A DNA stretch of 64,000 nucleotides, from assembly GCA_023435305.1 (NCBI GenBank), contig JAEYRV010000016.1, forward strand, positions 1 to 64,000, given 5' to 3'. The DNA comes from Bacillota bacterium (lineage in GTDB: Bacteria > Bacillota > Clostridia > Acetivibrionales > DTU013). The notes under the pieces were generated by a model. It ran no database searches. It was not told the DNA's origin and saw only the letters and a list, made by a program, of their open reading frames with translations. Below, piece after piece: positions 35,342 through 43,236 of this stretch (its first letter is position 1; each line of letters opens with the position of its first letter). Position numbers and translations under genes: made by a program.

Positions 35342-36421
35342 ATGATCCCAGGAATAAAACAATCTACGCCGGTCGGCAAGATTTGGGCAAGTGCATATAT
35401 GGATTCTAAAACAGAGGTCTTTGAAATACGCACTGAAGTCGCCGGGTATCCCGATGCCTTTAAGACGCTGCACCATAAGGAGTATCCGCTTGGAACAAGC
35501 CTTGCTGATTTTCTGTATGTTGATCTTAATTCATTCGATAGTCAACTTCCGGCAATCAGGAAGATTATTGCGGAAATAAATGCCGGACAAAATGTAGATA
35601 AGTGCTTCGCCAGGCTGTTTGATACAACAATTTTCTGGCTGAATCAAAGCGCGATATTTGCCCCTTTTTCCGTAGCTGTTGAGCGGCTTCACCTCGTGCA
35701 CGAAAAAGGAGAACAGCTTAACACCGATGAGCTAGAGCAGCAGATGGCATACTACAAAACACTTCAGCCGCGCCTGCGCACCTTAGCCGATACCTATTAT
35801 TCAGCCGATGCTTCAGATGATATGGCAGAGCGGTATTTTGCCCAGCAGCGGGAGAACGGCGAAGAGCTTTATCCGCAGCTTACATTTCATAATGGCCGTT
35901 TCGGCCCTGTATCCAAGGGCGCAAACGGCTTTTTCCCATATGATAACCTTCTCAATACAATTATGCCGGCTTCACGTGAGGATGAGAGCCGCTGCGAGCT
36001 TATAGATTTTATGGCCGAAACGCTAAGCACCAACCAGCCGGAGGATTTGGTGCATTTCACGATGTACCAGTACATTCTGCATAATTTGCGTTTTCGCAGT
36101 TGCAAGTTCTGCGAGCGCTATTTTGGCGTTACAGGCGGAGGTAATCCGGATTACTGCGAAAGGCTTATTGCCGGCTCTTCAAAAATATGCCGTGAAAGCG
36201 GCGCACTGCGCGTATATGAGAAGCGCAAGATGCAAGACCCCGCTGTGCGCGAGTACAAGCGTTCCTACAAGGCGCACAACGCCCGTATCCGTTACGGCTT
36301 GATGACCAAGGATGAATTCGCCGCATGGTCGAGGGAGGCTCGTGAAAAACGCGATAAATGCTCCCAGGGCAACCTCCCTCTGGAGGAATTTGTGGAGTGG
36401 CTAGACAGCGATAAGATGTGA
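35342..36421 (+). CDS. DUF6076 family protein with zinc-finger-like motif
   Basis: This 359-residue protein has GGAGGGG seven bases before the ATG. Most of it is helical and unassigned. Residues about 258-285 contain CKFCERYFGV and DYCERL, a treble-clef/recombinase-like zinc finger, followed by a basic helix (RVYEKRKMQDPAVREYKR). I recognise it as the DUF6076-type protein often found beside integrases in clostridial elements. The role is unknown but DNA or RNA binding is plausible. It lies 53 bases before the integrase gene, probably in the same transcript from the promoter at 35206. Confidence 0.65.
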   Translation: MIPGIKQSTPVGKIWASAYMDSKTEVFEIRTEVAGYPDAFKTLHHKEYPLGTSLADFLYVDLNSFDSQLPAIRKIIAEINAGQNVDKCFARLFDTTIFWLNQSAIFAPFSVAVERLHLVHEKGEQLNTDELEQQMAYYKTLQPRLRTLADTYYSADASDDMAERYFAQQRENGEELYPQLTFHNGRFGPVSKGANGFFPYDNLLNTIMPASREDESRCELIDFMAETLSTNQPEDLVHFTMYQYILHNLRFRSCKFCERYFGVTGGGNPDYCERLIAGSSKICRESGALRVYEKRKMQDPAVREYKRSYKAHNARIRYGLMTKDEFAAWSREAREKRDKCSQGNLPLEEFVEWLDSDKM

Positions 36422-36474
36422 AAAACAACGGACTGACTGACCGTTTTATAGATTAGAAGAAAGTGAGGTATTTA

Positions 36475-37653
36475 ATGGCGAAAAAGACCACGCGCAACGC
36501 CCAAGGTGGCGGGAATATCCGCAAACGTTCCGACGGGCGTTGGGAATCAAGATATACCACGGGCATCGACCCCAAGACAGGCAAACAAATTCAAAAATCC
36601 GTTTACGGCAAAACGCAGAAGGAAGTCAGGCAGAAGCTGTCCAAAATCACAACAGAGATCGATAACGGTACTTATCGTGAACCCTGTAAGATGACCGTCG
36701 GTGAATGGCTGGATATCTGGCTAGCTGATTATATGAGCGGCGTCAAGAAATCCACCGCATTTCTCTATAAAAGTCAGATTGAGCTGTATATCAGGCCTGA
36801 GCTAAGCAAAATTCGCTTGGATAATCTGGACGCGCATACTATTCAGCGCGTCTACAATGCCTTGGGAAAAAAGCGAGAAGAAAAACCTCCCTTATCAGCT
36901 AAAACAATCAAAAATATCAATGGTGTATTGCACAAGGCTCTTCAACAAGCGGTTATGTTGGATTACCTGCGCTTCAACCCTACATCAGCTTGCGTTCTCC
37001 CTAAAGTCATAAAAAAAGAAATCCATCCGCTGACCGATCAACAGACCGCTCAATTTCTGAATCTCATTAAAGGTAGTATTTATGAACTAGCATTCACGAT
37101 TGATTTGTTTACAGGTTTGCGGGAAGGTGAACTGCTTGGTCTGAAATGGAACTGCGTAGAGTTTGACAAGGGTACCATCTTGATTGACAAACAACTCCGC
37201 AGAAGTCAGGAAAAGGGTGGCAAGTATTACTTTTCGTCACCAAAAAACAGCAAAAATCGTACCCTGATGCCCGCTCCCTATGTAATGCGATTGCTTCAGC
37301 TTCAGCGAGAACAGCAGGAAAAGCTTAAAGAGATTGCGGGGCCTGCGTGGCAGGACAGCGGTCTAGTATTCACAAATGAGTTTGGCCGATTTATTTCTTA
37401 TCGGGCGGCTTATGATTCGTTTAAGCGTATCGTTCGAAAAATGGGTTTCTCCGGAACCCGAATACACGACCTACGTCATACATACGCCGTAAACTGCATA
37501 CGTGCGGGAGATGACATTAAAACCTTACAGTGCAATTTGGGCCATGCTACCGCGGCCTTCACGCTGGACGTTTATGGTCATTTTACAGATGATATGAAGC
37601 AGACAAGCTCAAAACGCATGGAAGGTTTCATTACAGAAGTTCTAAACCTCTAA
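36475..37653 (+). CDS. Tyrosine-type site-specific integrase
   Basis: This encodes 392 residues from the ATG at 36475, seven bases after GAGG; a GTG at 36463 is less likely. The order is: AP2-like/arm-binding N-terminus (GRWESRYTTGIDPKTGKQ, about 17-50), SAM-like core-binding domain (about 65-165), and catalytic domain with Arg in TGLREGELLGLKW, HDLRHTYAVN, and LGHATAAFTLDVYGHF holding the last His and the nucleophile Tyr. All catalytic residues are present. It lies 76 bases from the tRNA-Val 3' end, pointing at it, as tRNA-targeting integrases do. Confidence 0.95.
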   Translation: MAKKTTRNAQGGGNIRKRSDGRWESRYTTGIDPKTGKQIQKSVYGKTQKEVRQKLSKITTEIDNGTYREPCKMTVGEWLDIWLADYMSGVKKSTAFLYKSQIELYIRPELSKIRLDNLDAHTIQRVYNALGKKREEKPPLSAKTIKNINGVLHKALQQAVMLDYLRFNPTSACVLPKVIKKEIHPLTDQQTAQFLNLIKGSIYELAFTIDLFTGLREGELLGLKWNCVEFDKGTILIDKQLRRSQEKGGKYYFSSPKNSKNRTLMPAPYVMRLLQLQREQQEKLKEIAGPAWQDSGLVFTNEFGRFISYRAAYDSFKRIVRKMGFSGTRIHDLRHTYAVNCIRAGDDIKTLQCNLGHATAAFTLDVYGHFTDDMKQTSSKRMEGFITEVLNL

Positions 37654-37675
37654 AGGGTCAAAATAAGGGTCAAAT
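37650..37675. repeat. Pair of AAGGGTCAAA decamers at the integrase end
   Basis: Identical in all 26 bases to 23437-23462. The block begins in the last codons of the integrase and lies about 54 bases from the att repeat. Interpreted as arm-type binding sites for the integrase. Confidence 0.6.
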
Positions 37676-37689
37676 CGCAAAAAGGCGAT

Positions 37690-37724
37690 AAAAAAACCCT
37701 GTAACCGTTGAGATTACAGGGTTT
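37690..37724 (-). terminator. Terminator after tRNA-Val, supplied by the element
   Basis: AACCCTGTAA and TTACAGGGTT pair around a 9-base loop, followed by TTTTTTTAT on the minus strand, five bases after the tRNA CCA end. It would replace the original terminator that now lies at 23253-23294. On the plus strand it may also end the integrase transcript. Confidence 0.8.
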
Positions 37725-37728
37725 CTAT

Positions 37729-37754
37729 TGGTGGGCGTTACAGGACTCGAACCT
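37729..37754. repeat. Right att-like repeat inside the tRNA-Val 3' end
   Basis: The CCA end and T-arm of tRNA-Val. It matches 23303-23328 with about three substitutions and restores an intact tRNA after integration. Confidence 0.7.
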
Positions 37755-37804
37755 GTGACTTTCACCACGTCAAGATGACACTCTACCAGCTGAGTTAAAC
37801 GCCC
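37729..37804 (-). tRNA. tRNA-Val (anticodon GAC)
   Basis: A 76-base cloverleaf. Acceptor stem GGGCGTT/AACGCCC, D-arm with AGCTGGTAGA, anticodon stem TCATC/GGTGA around loop TTGACGT (anticodon GAC), T-arm ACAGG-TTCGAGT-CCTGT, and an encoded CCA. All stems pair, with one G-T in the anticodon stem. It serves as the integration target of the element on its 3' side. Confidence 0.95.
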
Positions 37805-37944
37805 GCGATTCATTTTTGGAGTAATCATATTATAAGGCCTGCCGAGGATAAAGTCAAGGGTGTTGATCAGAGAAATCCATGATATGATCAACAATTTGCA
37901 AAATATCTTCACGCCTGCCGACCGGGATTTGCTCAATACATTTT

Positions 37945-38076
37945 TTAAGGATAATCGCAAAACTCCCTGATTATTTTGTTGATCACCACGCCGCCGAACT
38001 CTATACGTCCATAGCTTTTTAATGAAAGGGTCCTGGTCTCAACCAGTTCAGCGGCATCCCGGCGGAATAATGTCAA
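37945..38076 (-). pseudogene. DUF6323-like protein, internal fragment
   Basis: A 43-codon open stretch without start or ribosome site reads RDAAELVETRTLSLKSYGRI and GGVVINKIIREFCDYP before a TAA. This resembles a conserved part of DUF6323 proteins (ELVETRN...GRIEFGGGIIDKIIKEFCDS), which are normally over 100 residues and often paired with DUF6179. Both ends are lost. It lies next to tRNA-Val on the chromosome side, so it is probably debris from an earlier rearrangement. Confidence 0.45.
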
Positions 38077-38128
38077 TCAGAACCTAAAGGTAAAATCGTT
38101 ACATTTTTCAACATCATCAACAAAAAAC

Positions 38129-38176
38129 AAAAAGTCCATGGCCTGCTATTTCAGCAAGGTTATGGACTTTTTTATT
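38129..38176. terminator. Bidirectional terminator
   Basis: AAAAAGTCCAT and ATGGACTTTTTT enclose a second stem (CCTTGCT/AGCAAGG type). T tracts flank it on both strands. In minus orientation it ends the zinc-ribbon gene 38239-38442. Confidence 0.7.
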
Positions 38177-38238
38177 CATTTTACTGTCGAACTCCTATGC
38201 ATCCATCCGGGTTTTCCGGCTTTCCGGTCTTCTGCCTC

Positions 38239-38442
38239 TTAGTCCCGCCAGAGCTCCATCCGTACAGTTTTACATTTCGGGCACCCGAACAGATATGCTT
38301 CATCCAGACTGCCGTCATTATCCTTGATATGGAAGGTATTGATCAGTTTTATGAAGGGCTCCTTACCGTCGCTGATCATGTTCTTGCCCTCCGGCCCTTC
38401 CTCAAGTTCGTTATATCTGTAACCGCAAACTACACATTTCAT
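38239..38442 (-). CDS. Small two-CxxC zinc-ribbon protein
   Basis: This encodes 67 residues from the ATG at 38442, seven bases after GGGAGG. An N-terminal CVVCGYRYNE and a C-terminal FGCPKCKTVRMELWRD give two CxxC pairs about 50 residues apart, likely binding one zinc or iron, as in rubredoxin- or ribbon-like proteins. The opening (KCVVCGYRYNE) is rubredoxin-like, but the spacing is not that of a rubredoxin. No operon partner; it is followed by its own terminator. Confidence 0.65.
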   Translation of the reverse strand: MKCVVCGYRYNELEEGPEGKNMISDGKEPFIKLINTFHIKDNDGSLDEAYLFGCPKCKTVRMELWRD

Positions 38443-38706
38443 AGATTTGCCTCCCATTCATCAATAGTACGTTTTACATTATATCTCATATTTCGCTGAC
38501 ATGTACTTTACTGCTCAATTAATATAATTACATATATTGCTCATATTTTCAACAGTGAACTGATACCTTTCAAAAATGTATTTATGATCCATATGCTCTG
38601 CTTGCTCCAAGCTGCGTTGGAACGCAATAAAACAAGAAATTTTTTGCCTGGCAGACTATTTTTCTTCGAATAATACGTTATAATAGTTTTGAAAAGAGGT
38701 GTGAAT
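38443..38706. other. Divergent promoter region
   Basis: Noncoding DNA between the zinc-ribbon gene and the FAD-dependent oxidoreductase gene. It should hold both promoters. No defined operator is seen. Confidence 0.4.
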
Positions 38707-40104
38707 ATGAGCTGTGAAAGCTATGATGTTGCAATACTTGGCTGCGGCACCGCCGGGATATTCGCCGGCTATGAGCTGGCTGAGAGCCTTCCTTCAATGA
38801 AAATATTAATGCTTGAGCAGGGCAGTGATATTCATGAAAGGAAATGCCCGATCATTGACAAAAAGGTTCCGGGCTGTATCAATTGCGGCAACTGCGGGAT
38901 AATGAACGGATTTGGAGGGGCAGGCGCATACTCTGACGGCAAGTTCAATTTCACGACGGAATTTGGAGGATGGCTTAACGAGTATTTATCTGATGAGGAA
39001 TGTACACGGCTTTTTGAATATGTAGATAGTGTGAATATAAAATTTGGAGCCACAACCGAACGATACAGCACAAGGAGCGAGGAAGCAGCCGGGATCGAAA
39101 AAAAGGCTCTGGAAAATGACCTTCATCTGCTGCATGCAGTAGTAAAGCACCTTGGCACTGAAAACAACCTGCAGATCCTTAAGGACATGTTCGATTACCT
39201 GAGAGCGCGTGTCGAGATCCGCTGCAATACACAGGTCGTAAAAATAGAGCCCGCAGACGGGCAATATATTCTGCACTTTGCTAACGGCGGTTCTGTCTGC
39301 TGTACTTATTTGATTGCCGCACCCGGACGTTCCGGCGCTGAGTGGTTTTCACAGCAATGCCGCGAACTGAAGCTCAACCTGATCAACAATCAGGTCGATA
39401 TTGGAGTTCGTGTTGAATTGCCGGCAAAAGTATTTGAGCATATCACCGATGTTGTTTATGAATCCAAACTGAAATACAGGACGAAGCAGTACGGCGATAT
39501 AGTCAGGACTTTCTGCATGAATCCATATGGACATGTGGTCACAGAAAATGTAGAAGGCATTATAACAGTGAACGGCCATAGCTATACCGACCCTGAACTG
39601 AGAAGTGAAAACACAAATTTTGCACTTCTGGTCAGCAACAGATTCACCGAACCATTCAACGAGCCATATCAGTACGGGAAAAGGATCGCCTCACTGTCGA
39701 ATATGCTTGGAGGAGGCGTGCTGGTCCAGCGTTTCGGTGATCTTGAAAAAGGCATTCGGACAAATGAGCACAGGCTGAAGCAGAGCTTCACAGTACCTAC
39801 TCTGAAAGCGACGCCTGGGGATCTTAGTCTTGTTTTAACAAAGAGGCATTTGGATAATATAATTGAGATGATACACGCCCTCGATAAAATTGCACCAGGC
39901 ACCGCAAATTACGACACTTTGCTCTATGGAGTGGAAGTGAAATTTTACAGTGCACGACTCGAGCTTTCCAGAGAACTTGAGACCAAGCTGCCCAATATGT
40001 TTGCGGCCGGGGACGGCGCAGGCATAACCCGCGGCCTGTCTCAGGCCGGTGCCAGCGGTGTATATGCCGCCAGGGTCATTAGCAGCAGGATCAAAGACAG
40101 ATAG
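38707..40104 (+). CDS. FAD-dependent oxidoreductase (COG2509-type dehydrogenase)
   Basis: This encodes 465 residues from the ATG at 38707, six bases after GAGGTG. An N-terminal Rossmann motif (DVAILGCGTAGIFAGYELA, about 7-25) is followed by a Cys-rich loop, CPIIDKKVPGCINCGNCGIM (about 46-65), then GFGGAGAYSDGKFNF. A C-terminal FAD motif FAAGDGAGITRGLSQAGASG closes the flavin site. The pattern fits uncharacterised FAD-dependent dehydrogenases common in Clostridia. The cysteine loop could hold a disulfide or a metal. Substrate unknown. Monocistronic, with its own terminator. Confidence 0.8.
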   Translation: MSCESYDVAILGCGTAGIFAGYELAESLPSMKILMLEQGSDIHERKCPIIDKKVPGCINCGNCGIMNGFGGAGAYSDGKFNFTTEFGGWLNEYLSDEECTRLFEYVDSVNIKFGATTERYSTRSEEAAGIEKKALENDLHLLHAVVKHLGTENNLQILKDMFDYLRARVEIRCNTQVVKIEPADGQYILHFANGGSVCCTYLIAAPGRSGAEWFSQQCRELKLNLINNQVDIGVRVELPAKVFEHITDVVYESKLKYRTKQYGDIVRTFCMNPYGHVVTENVEGIITVNGHSYTDPELRSENTNFALLVSNRFTEPFNEPYQYGKRIASLSNMLGGGVLVQRFGDLEKGIRTNEHRLKQSFTVPTLKATPGDLSLVLTKRHLDNIIEMIHALDKIAPGTANYDTLLYGVEVKFYSARLELSRELETKLPNMFAAGDGAGITRGLSQAGASGVYAARVISSRIKDR

Positions 40105-40109
40105 GAATA

Positions 40110-40158
40110 AAAAAGCAGGCCGGATGTCAGTTTTGCCATACTCCAGCCTGCTTTTTAT
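40110..40158. terminator. Bidirectional terminator
   Basis: AAAAAGCAGGC and GCCTGCTTTTT form an 11-bp stem. It is shared by the convergent oxidoreductase (+) and thiT (-) genes. Confidence 0.8.
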
Positions 40159-40175
40159 CAATACATCATTGCGTA

Positions 40176-40709
40176 TTATGCCTTCTTAACAGCGGGCAGC
40201 TTTATGAACTTCATTATCAACAAGGACAGCACTATTGTAATCACCATCTCAGGCACCAGATAATATGCATTATACGACAGCGAGTAGATCAGCGGCGCTT
40301 GCCCCGCCTCTACCGCATAACTGGCATAGAAAACAATGCCCGATATGACATGCATGATAAAGCGTCCTGCTATACCTGTCACAATACCACAAATATAGCC
40401 AACATTCGTTCTCTTAAAGAAGCCTGCAAGACCGAGCATGCCGAATGCCAGAGGATAGTCCAGGAGTATGGATAAAGGATGGGCCGGATAAAATCCGATG
40501 ATCATGTCCAGTATCCCATATACCGCACCGACAAGAAGGCCTTTTTTACCGCCCCACCTGAATGCAAAAATGAATATCGGGACCATGCCTCCCAATGTAA
40601 CGGAGCCGCCCATCGGCATTTCAAAAAGCTTCACAAACTCACTGAGCACAATAGCCATTGCCAGCATTACACCTGCTTCTACAAGCATTTGAGTATTATT
40701 TTTCTTCAT
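40176..40709 (-). CDS. thiT: Thiamine ECF transporter S component ThiT
   Basis: This encodes 177 residues from the ATG at 40709, behind GGAGGTCTAT. Six hydrophobic segments; ThiT hallmarks include GGSVTLGGMVPIFIFAFRWG (about 36-55), with the thiamine-binding loop, GVYGILDMIIGFYP-like sequence, and AGRFIMHVISGIVFYASYA. It binds thiamine in the membrane and uses the shared EcfAA'T energising module encoded elsewhere. The TPP riboswitch and leader terminator directly upstream strongly support the assignment. Confidence 0.9.
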   Translation of the reverse strand: MKKNNTQMLVEAGVMLAMAIVLSEFVKLFEMPMGGSVTLGGMVPIFIFAFRWGGKKGLLVGAVYGILDMIIGFYPAHPLSILLDYPLAFGMLGLAGFFKRTNVGYICGIVTGIAGRFIMHVISGIVFYASYAVEAGQAPLIYSLSYNAYYLVPEMVITIVLSLLIMKFIKLPAVKKA

Positions 40710-40768
40710 ATAGACCTCCATTTTGTATATCTGGTCCAAAAACACCTTAACTGTAAGGCAAGCATAAT

Positions 40769-40803
40769 TAAAACCCTCACATCTGAGACAGATAGAGGGT
40801 TTA
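40769..40803 (-). terminator. Leader terminator of the TPP riboswitch
   Basis: AACCCTC and GAGGGTT enclose ATCTG-TCTC-AGAT, followed by TTAATT. It lies between the aptamer and the thiT start, as expected for the off-state of a transcription-controlling riboswitch. Confidence 0.7.
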
Positions 40804-40821
40804 TGTATCGATCAAAAACCT

Positions 40822-40912
40822 ATACTCCCTCCGCCGGCATTATCCGTCTCAGGTTTGATGGGTCGGAACGATGCAGTTCCCTCTCAGCCGGATATCTCCA
40901 GCTCCCCAGAAT
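40822..40912 (-). ncRNA. TPP riboswitch (THI element)
   Basis: On the minus strand the conserved blocks appear in order: GGGGAGC, CGGCTGAGAGGG, GACCC, AACCTGA, GGATAATGCCGGCGGAGGGA. These are the P2/P3 and P4/P5 core of the thiamine pyrophosphate aptamer. It lies about 110 bases upstream of thiT and should repress it when TPP is plentiful. Confidence 0.95.
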
Positions 40913-41007
40913 TTTTTATGCGCATCGGATCAAACGAGCTTCACCTCGTCAAATCCTATGAATATAATAAGTCACCTACTCTCCTCTGTCAAGCAAAACA
41001 TGGTATT

Positions 41008-41496
41008 TCACTTACCAAATAATCTGCTTCCCTGTTTCTCCAGGAACAAAATCAGCGGATAACCGAGTCCATAACAGGCGACCAGCTCGCCTAGCGCAAC
41101 AAAACCCATAGTTACAAGCAGTGGTGCGTTGATAGATACTTTCAGTATAAATGCAACTATAACAGCATTGGCAATAACCGGCGGCAGCGGTGCAAGATAC
41201 TTCACAGGCATTTTGCTTGTCAGGAACGCAGCTATAAGTGTGGCAAGGCTGCCAAATATAATATCGTATATCCCTGCTCCCACAAATAGATTTGCGGCCA
41301 AACAACCGACAAAAAGTCCCGGGATCGCAGCCGGAGTGAAGAATGCAAGCACAGTCAGCGCTTCGGAGACCCTTATCTGTATCTGCCCCGACCCTCCCGG
41401 GATCAAAATCGTCAAGGCCGCATACATTGCTGCAATTATCGCAGCCTCCACCATATACCTAATATAGGTTGTTGTCGTCTTCATATTTTTTACCAT
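41008..41496 (-). CDS. queT: QueT-type ECF transporter S component
   Basis: This 162-residue membrane protein has about five to six TM helices. The motif GQIQIRVSEALTVLAFF with TPAAIPGLFVGCLAAN and DIIFGSLATLIAAF is the QueT family signature. QueT proteins bind queuosine precursors and use the shared ECF module. No preQ1 riboswitch could be recognised in the leader, which is where one would be expected. AGAGAGG lies 13 bases before the ATG, rather far. It lies upstream of thiT in the same direction, but the riboswitch and terminator separate them. Confidence 0.8.
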   Translation of the reverse strand: MVKNMKTTTTYIRYMVEAAIIAAMYAALTILIPGGSGQIQIRVSEALTVLAFFTPAAIPGLFVGCLAANLFVGAGIYDIIFGSLATLIAAFLTSKMPVKYLAPLPPVIANAVIVAFILKVSINAPLLVTMGFVALGELVACYGLGYPLILFLEKQGSRLFGK

Positions 41497-41582
41497 GGTA
41501 ATATTCTATCCTCTCTGAGTTCTTCCATTCCCGAAAACATACTAACGGAAGGCTGCTCAGCTTGTATGCACACCGACATAAA

Positions 41583-41606
41583 AAAGGAGCGTTATCCGCC
41601 CCTTAT
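41583..41606 (-). terminator. Terminator of the rnf operon
   Basis: GGGGCG-GATAA-CGCTCC followed by TTTTTT on the minus strand, 164 bases after the rnfB stop. Confidence 0.8.
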
Positions 41607-41769
41607 AAACAAACTGTCACTGCAGAAGATATGTCCCGGGTATAGAAGGATATCCGCCACAGAGTGTTCCATAGTTTTGTTTACAGACAGGATGGTTTCG
41701 AACTGTCCTATATATTTTTTATCAGTATAACCCAATACCGGCAATAATGCAAATACCCCGGATAACTTT

Positions 41770-42570
41770 CTACTCGCCAAAGTCCATGACCCTTATGGCC
41801 ATAGTCGGGCAGACCTTTGTGCATTCGCCGCAGTTGTCACATTTGCTGTAATCTATTTTAGCCAGAGTACCTTCCATAAAGATGGCCTGCTGCGGGCATG
41901 CCTTAACACATTTTGTACATCCGATGCAGCCCACCTGGCAGTTGCTCCTGGTCACTGCACCCTTGTCCTTGGACCTGCACATTACCGAATACTTCTTTGT
42001 TTTGTCGATTATCTCGATCAGGTTCTTCGGACAGGCAAGCACGCATTTCCCACATGCTCTGCAGCGGTCTTCAACTATCCTGGCAATACCGCCGACCATC
42101 ACGATGGCATCGAACGGGCAGGCGTTCTTACAGTCGCCATGTCCCAGGCAGCCGTAGGAGCATGACTTGTGCCCTCCGAAATGCTGGGCTGCTGCCGTAC
42201 AGGTATCAATACCCTGATACTCATATTTCTCCTTGCTTACGCTGCATCGTCCGTTGCACAGCACTCGGGCAGCAGTCCTTTTAATGCCCTCAGGCTCGAT
42301 GCCCATTATTTCTGCGACCTTGGCAGCCACTGCATTGCCTCCTACAGGGCAGGCATTGGTTGGCGCCTGTCCCTCGACTATAGCACTGGCATAACCGTCG
42401 CAGCCCGAATAACCGCAGGCTCCGCAGTTAGCGCCGGGAAGCGCTTCACGGACCAGCGGCACCCTTTCATCGACTTCTACTGCAAAGACCTTGGACGCAT
42501 AAGAAAGGCCTATACCAAAAATCAATCCAAGACCGCTTATAATCAAAACTGCTAATAATATCTCTACCAT
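41770..42570 (-). CDS. rnfB: Rnf complex electron-input subunit RnfB
   Basis: This 266-residue protein has GGAGGGG upstream. An N-terminal TM anchor (about 3-28) is followed by a 4Fe-4S domain with CGACGYSGCDGYA and PTNACPVGG, then four further ferredoxin-type clusters: CLGHGDCKNACP, CRACGKCVLACP, CIGCTKCVKACP and CDNCGECTKVCP. It accepts electrons from reduced ferredoxin on the cytoplasmic side. It is the last gene of the operon, 69 bases after rnfA, and shorter than some clostridial RnfB proteins that carry more clusters. Confidence 0.95.
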   Translation of the reverse strand: MVEILLAVLIISGLGLIFGIGLSYASKVFAVEVDERVPLVREALPGANCGACGYSGCDGYASAIVEGQAPTNACPVGGNAVAAKVAEIMGIEPEGIKRTAARVLCNGRCSVSKEKYEYQGIDTCTAAAQHFGGHKSCSYGCLGHGDCKNACPFDAIVMVGGIARIVEDRCRACGKCVLACPKNLIEIIDKTKKYSVMCRSKDKGAVTRSNCQVGCIGCTKCVKACPQQAIFMEGTLAKIDYSKCDNCGECTKVCPTMAIRVMDFGE

Positions 42571-42639
42571 TTTTCACCCCTCCGGAAACTTTTCTCCGTA
42601 CTGATAATGCTTTATAAACGCCTACACTCTATCTCTTTC

Positions 42640-43236
42640 TCAAATCAGGCCCTGGAACAGTCCCTGGAATCCAAGGAATGCCAGCGACACCAGAGATGCC
42701 GAGATCAATGATATCGGGAAGCCTTCCAGACACTTGGGTACCTGTGCTGTCTCAAGACGTTCCCTGATCCCTGCGAACAGTACGATCGCCACCGTAAAGC
42801 CAACTCCGGAAAAAGCCCCGTTCAAAGTTGACATCAGGAACCTGGCATTCCCCTGTATATCGAGATTCAGCAGGCATACACCCAGTACGGCGCAGTTTGT
42901 AGTTATCAGCGGCAGGTAAACACCCAGCGCTTTATAAAGAGCCTGACTGGTTTTCTGCAGTATCATTTCGACCAACTGGACCAGCGCAGCGATGACAAGA
43001 ATAAATGCTATGGTCTGAAGATATTCCAGCTCCAAAGGCTTAAGCATGAATTCCTGTACCAGCCAGGTCGCCGCTGATGCAAATGTCATGACGAATACGA
43101 CAGCAGCGCCCATGCCGACAGCGGTTTTGATTTTCTTGGATACGCCAAGGAATGGACATATGCCAAGGAATTTGACAACAACAAAGTTATTGATAAAAAC
43201 AGCAGATACAAATGTTATAAGAATACTTGCCAGCAT
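42640..43236 (-). CDS. rnfA: Rnf complex membrane subunit RnfA
   Basis: This encodes 198 residues from the ATG at 43236, which shares its A with the rnfE stop (TAATG) and lies ten bases after AAGGAGG. An upstream extension to 43296 is not real. About six TM helices; FINNFVVVKFLGICPFLGVS and TTNCAVLGVCLLN carry the two conserved cysteines that bind the intramembrane 2Fe-2S site shared with RnfE. It conducts electrons and, with RnfD/E, couples to Na+ or H+ movement. Confidence 0.95.
   Translation of the reverse strand: MLASILITFVSAVFINNFVVVKFLGICPFLGVSKKIKTAVGMGAAVVFVMTFASAATWLVQEFMLKPLELEYLQTIAFILVIAALVQLVEMILQKTSQALYKALGVYLPLITTNCAVLGVCLLNLDIQGNARFLMSTLNGAFSGVGFTVAIVLFAGIRERLETAQVPKCLEGFPISLISASLVSLAFLGFQGLFQGLI

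Noticed and set aside
37884..37970. 28-codon plus-strand frame near tRNA-Val
   Set aside because: Too short, no ribosome site, and it overlaps the better-supported DUF6323-like remnant on the other strand.
38239..38442. Rubredoxin
   Set aside because: The two CxxC pairs fit loosely, but they are about 50 residues apart and the second lacks the CPLCG pattern, so it is called only a zinc-ribbon protein.
41497..41582. preQ1 riboswitch upstream of queT
   Set aside because: Expected from the family, but the conserved short-stem/A-rich tail pattern could not be found by eye.
41592..41780. 62-codon minus-strand frame after rnfB
   Set aside because: It begins with a TTG inside rnfB and its stop falls inside the operon terminator; no ribosome site.
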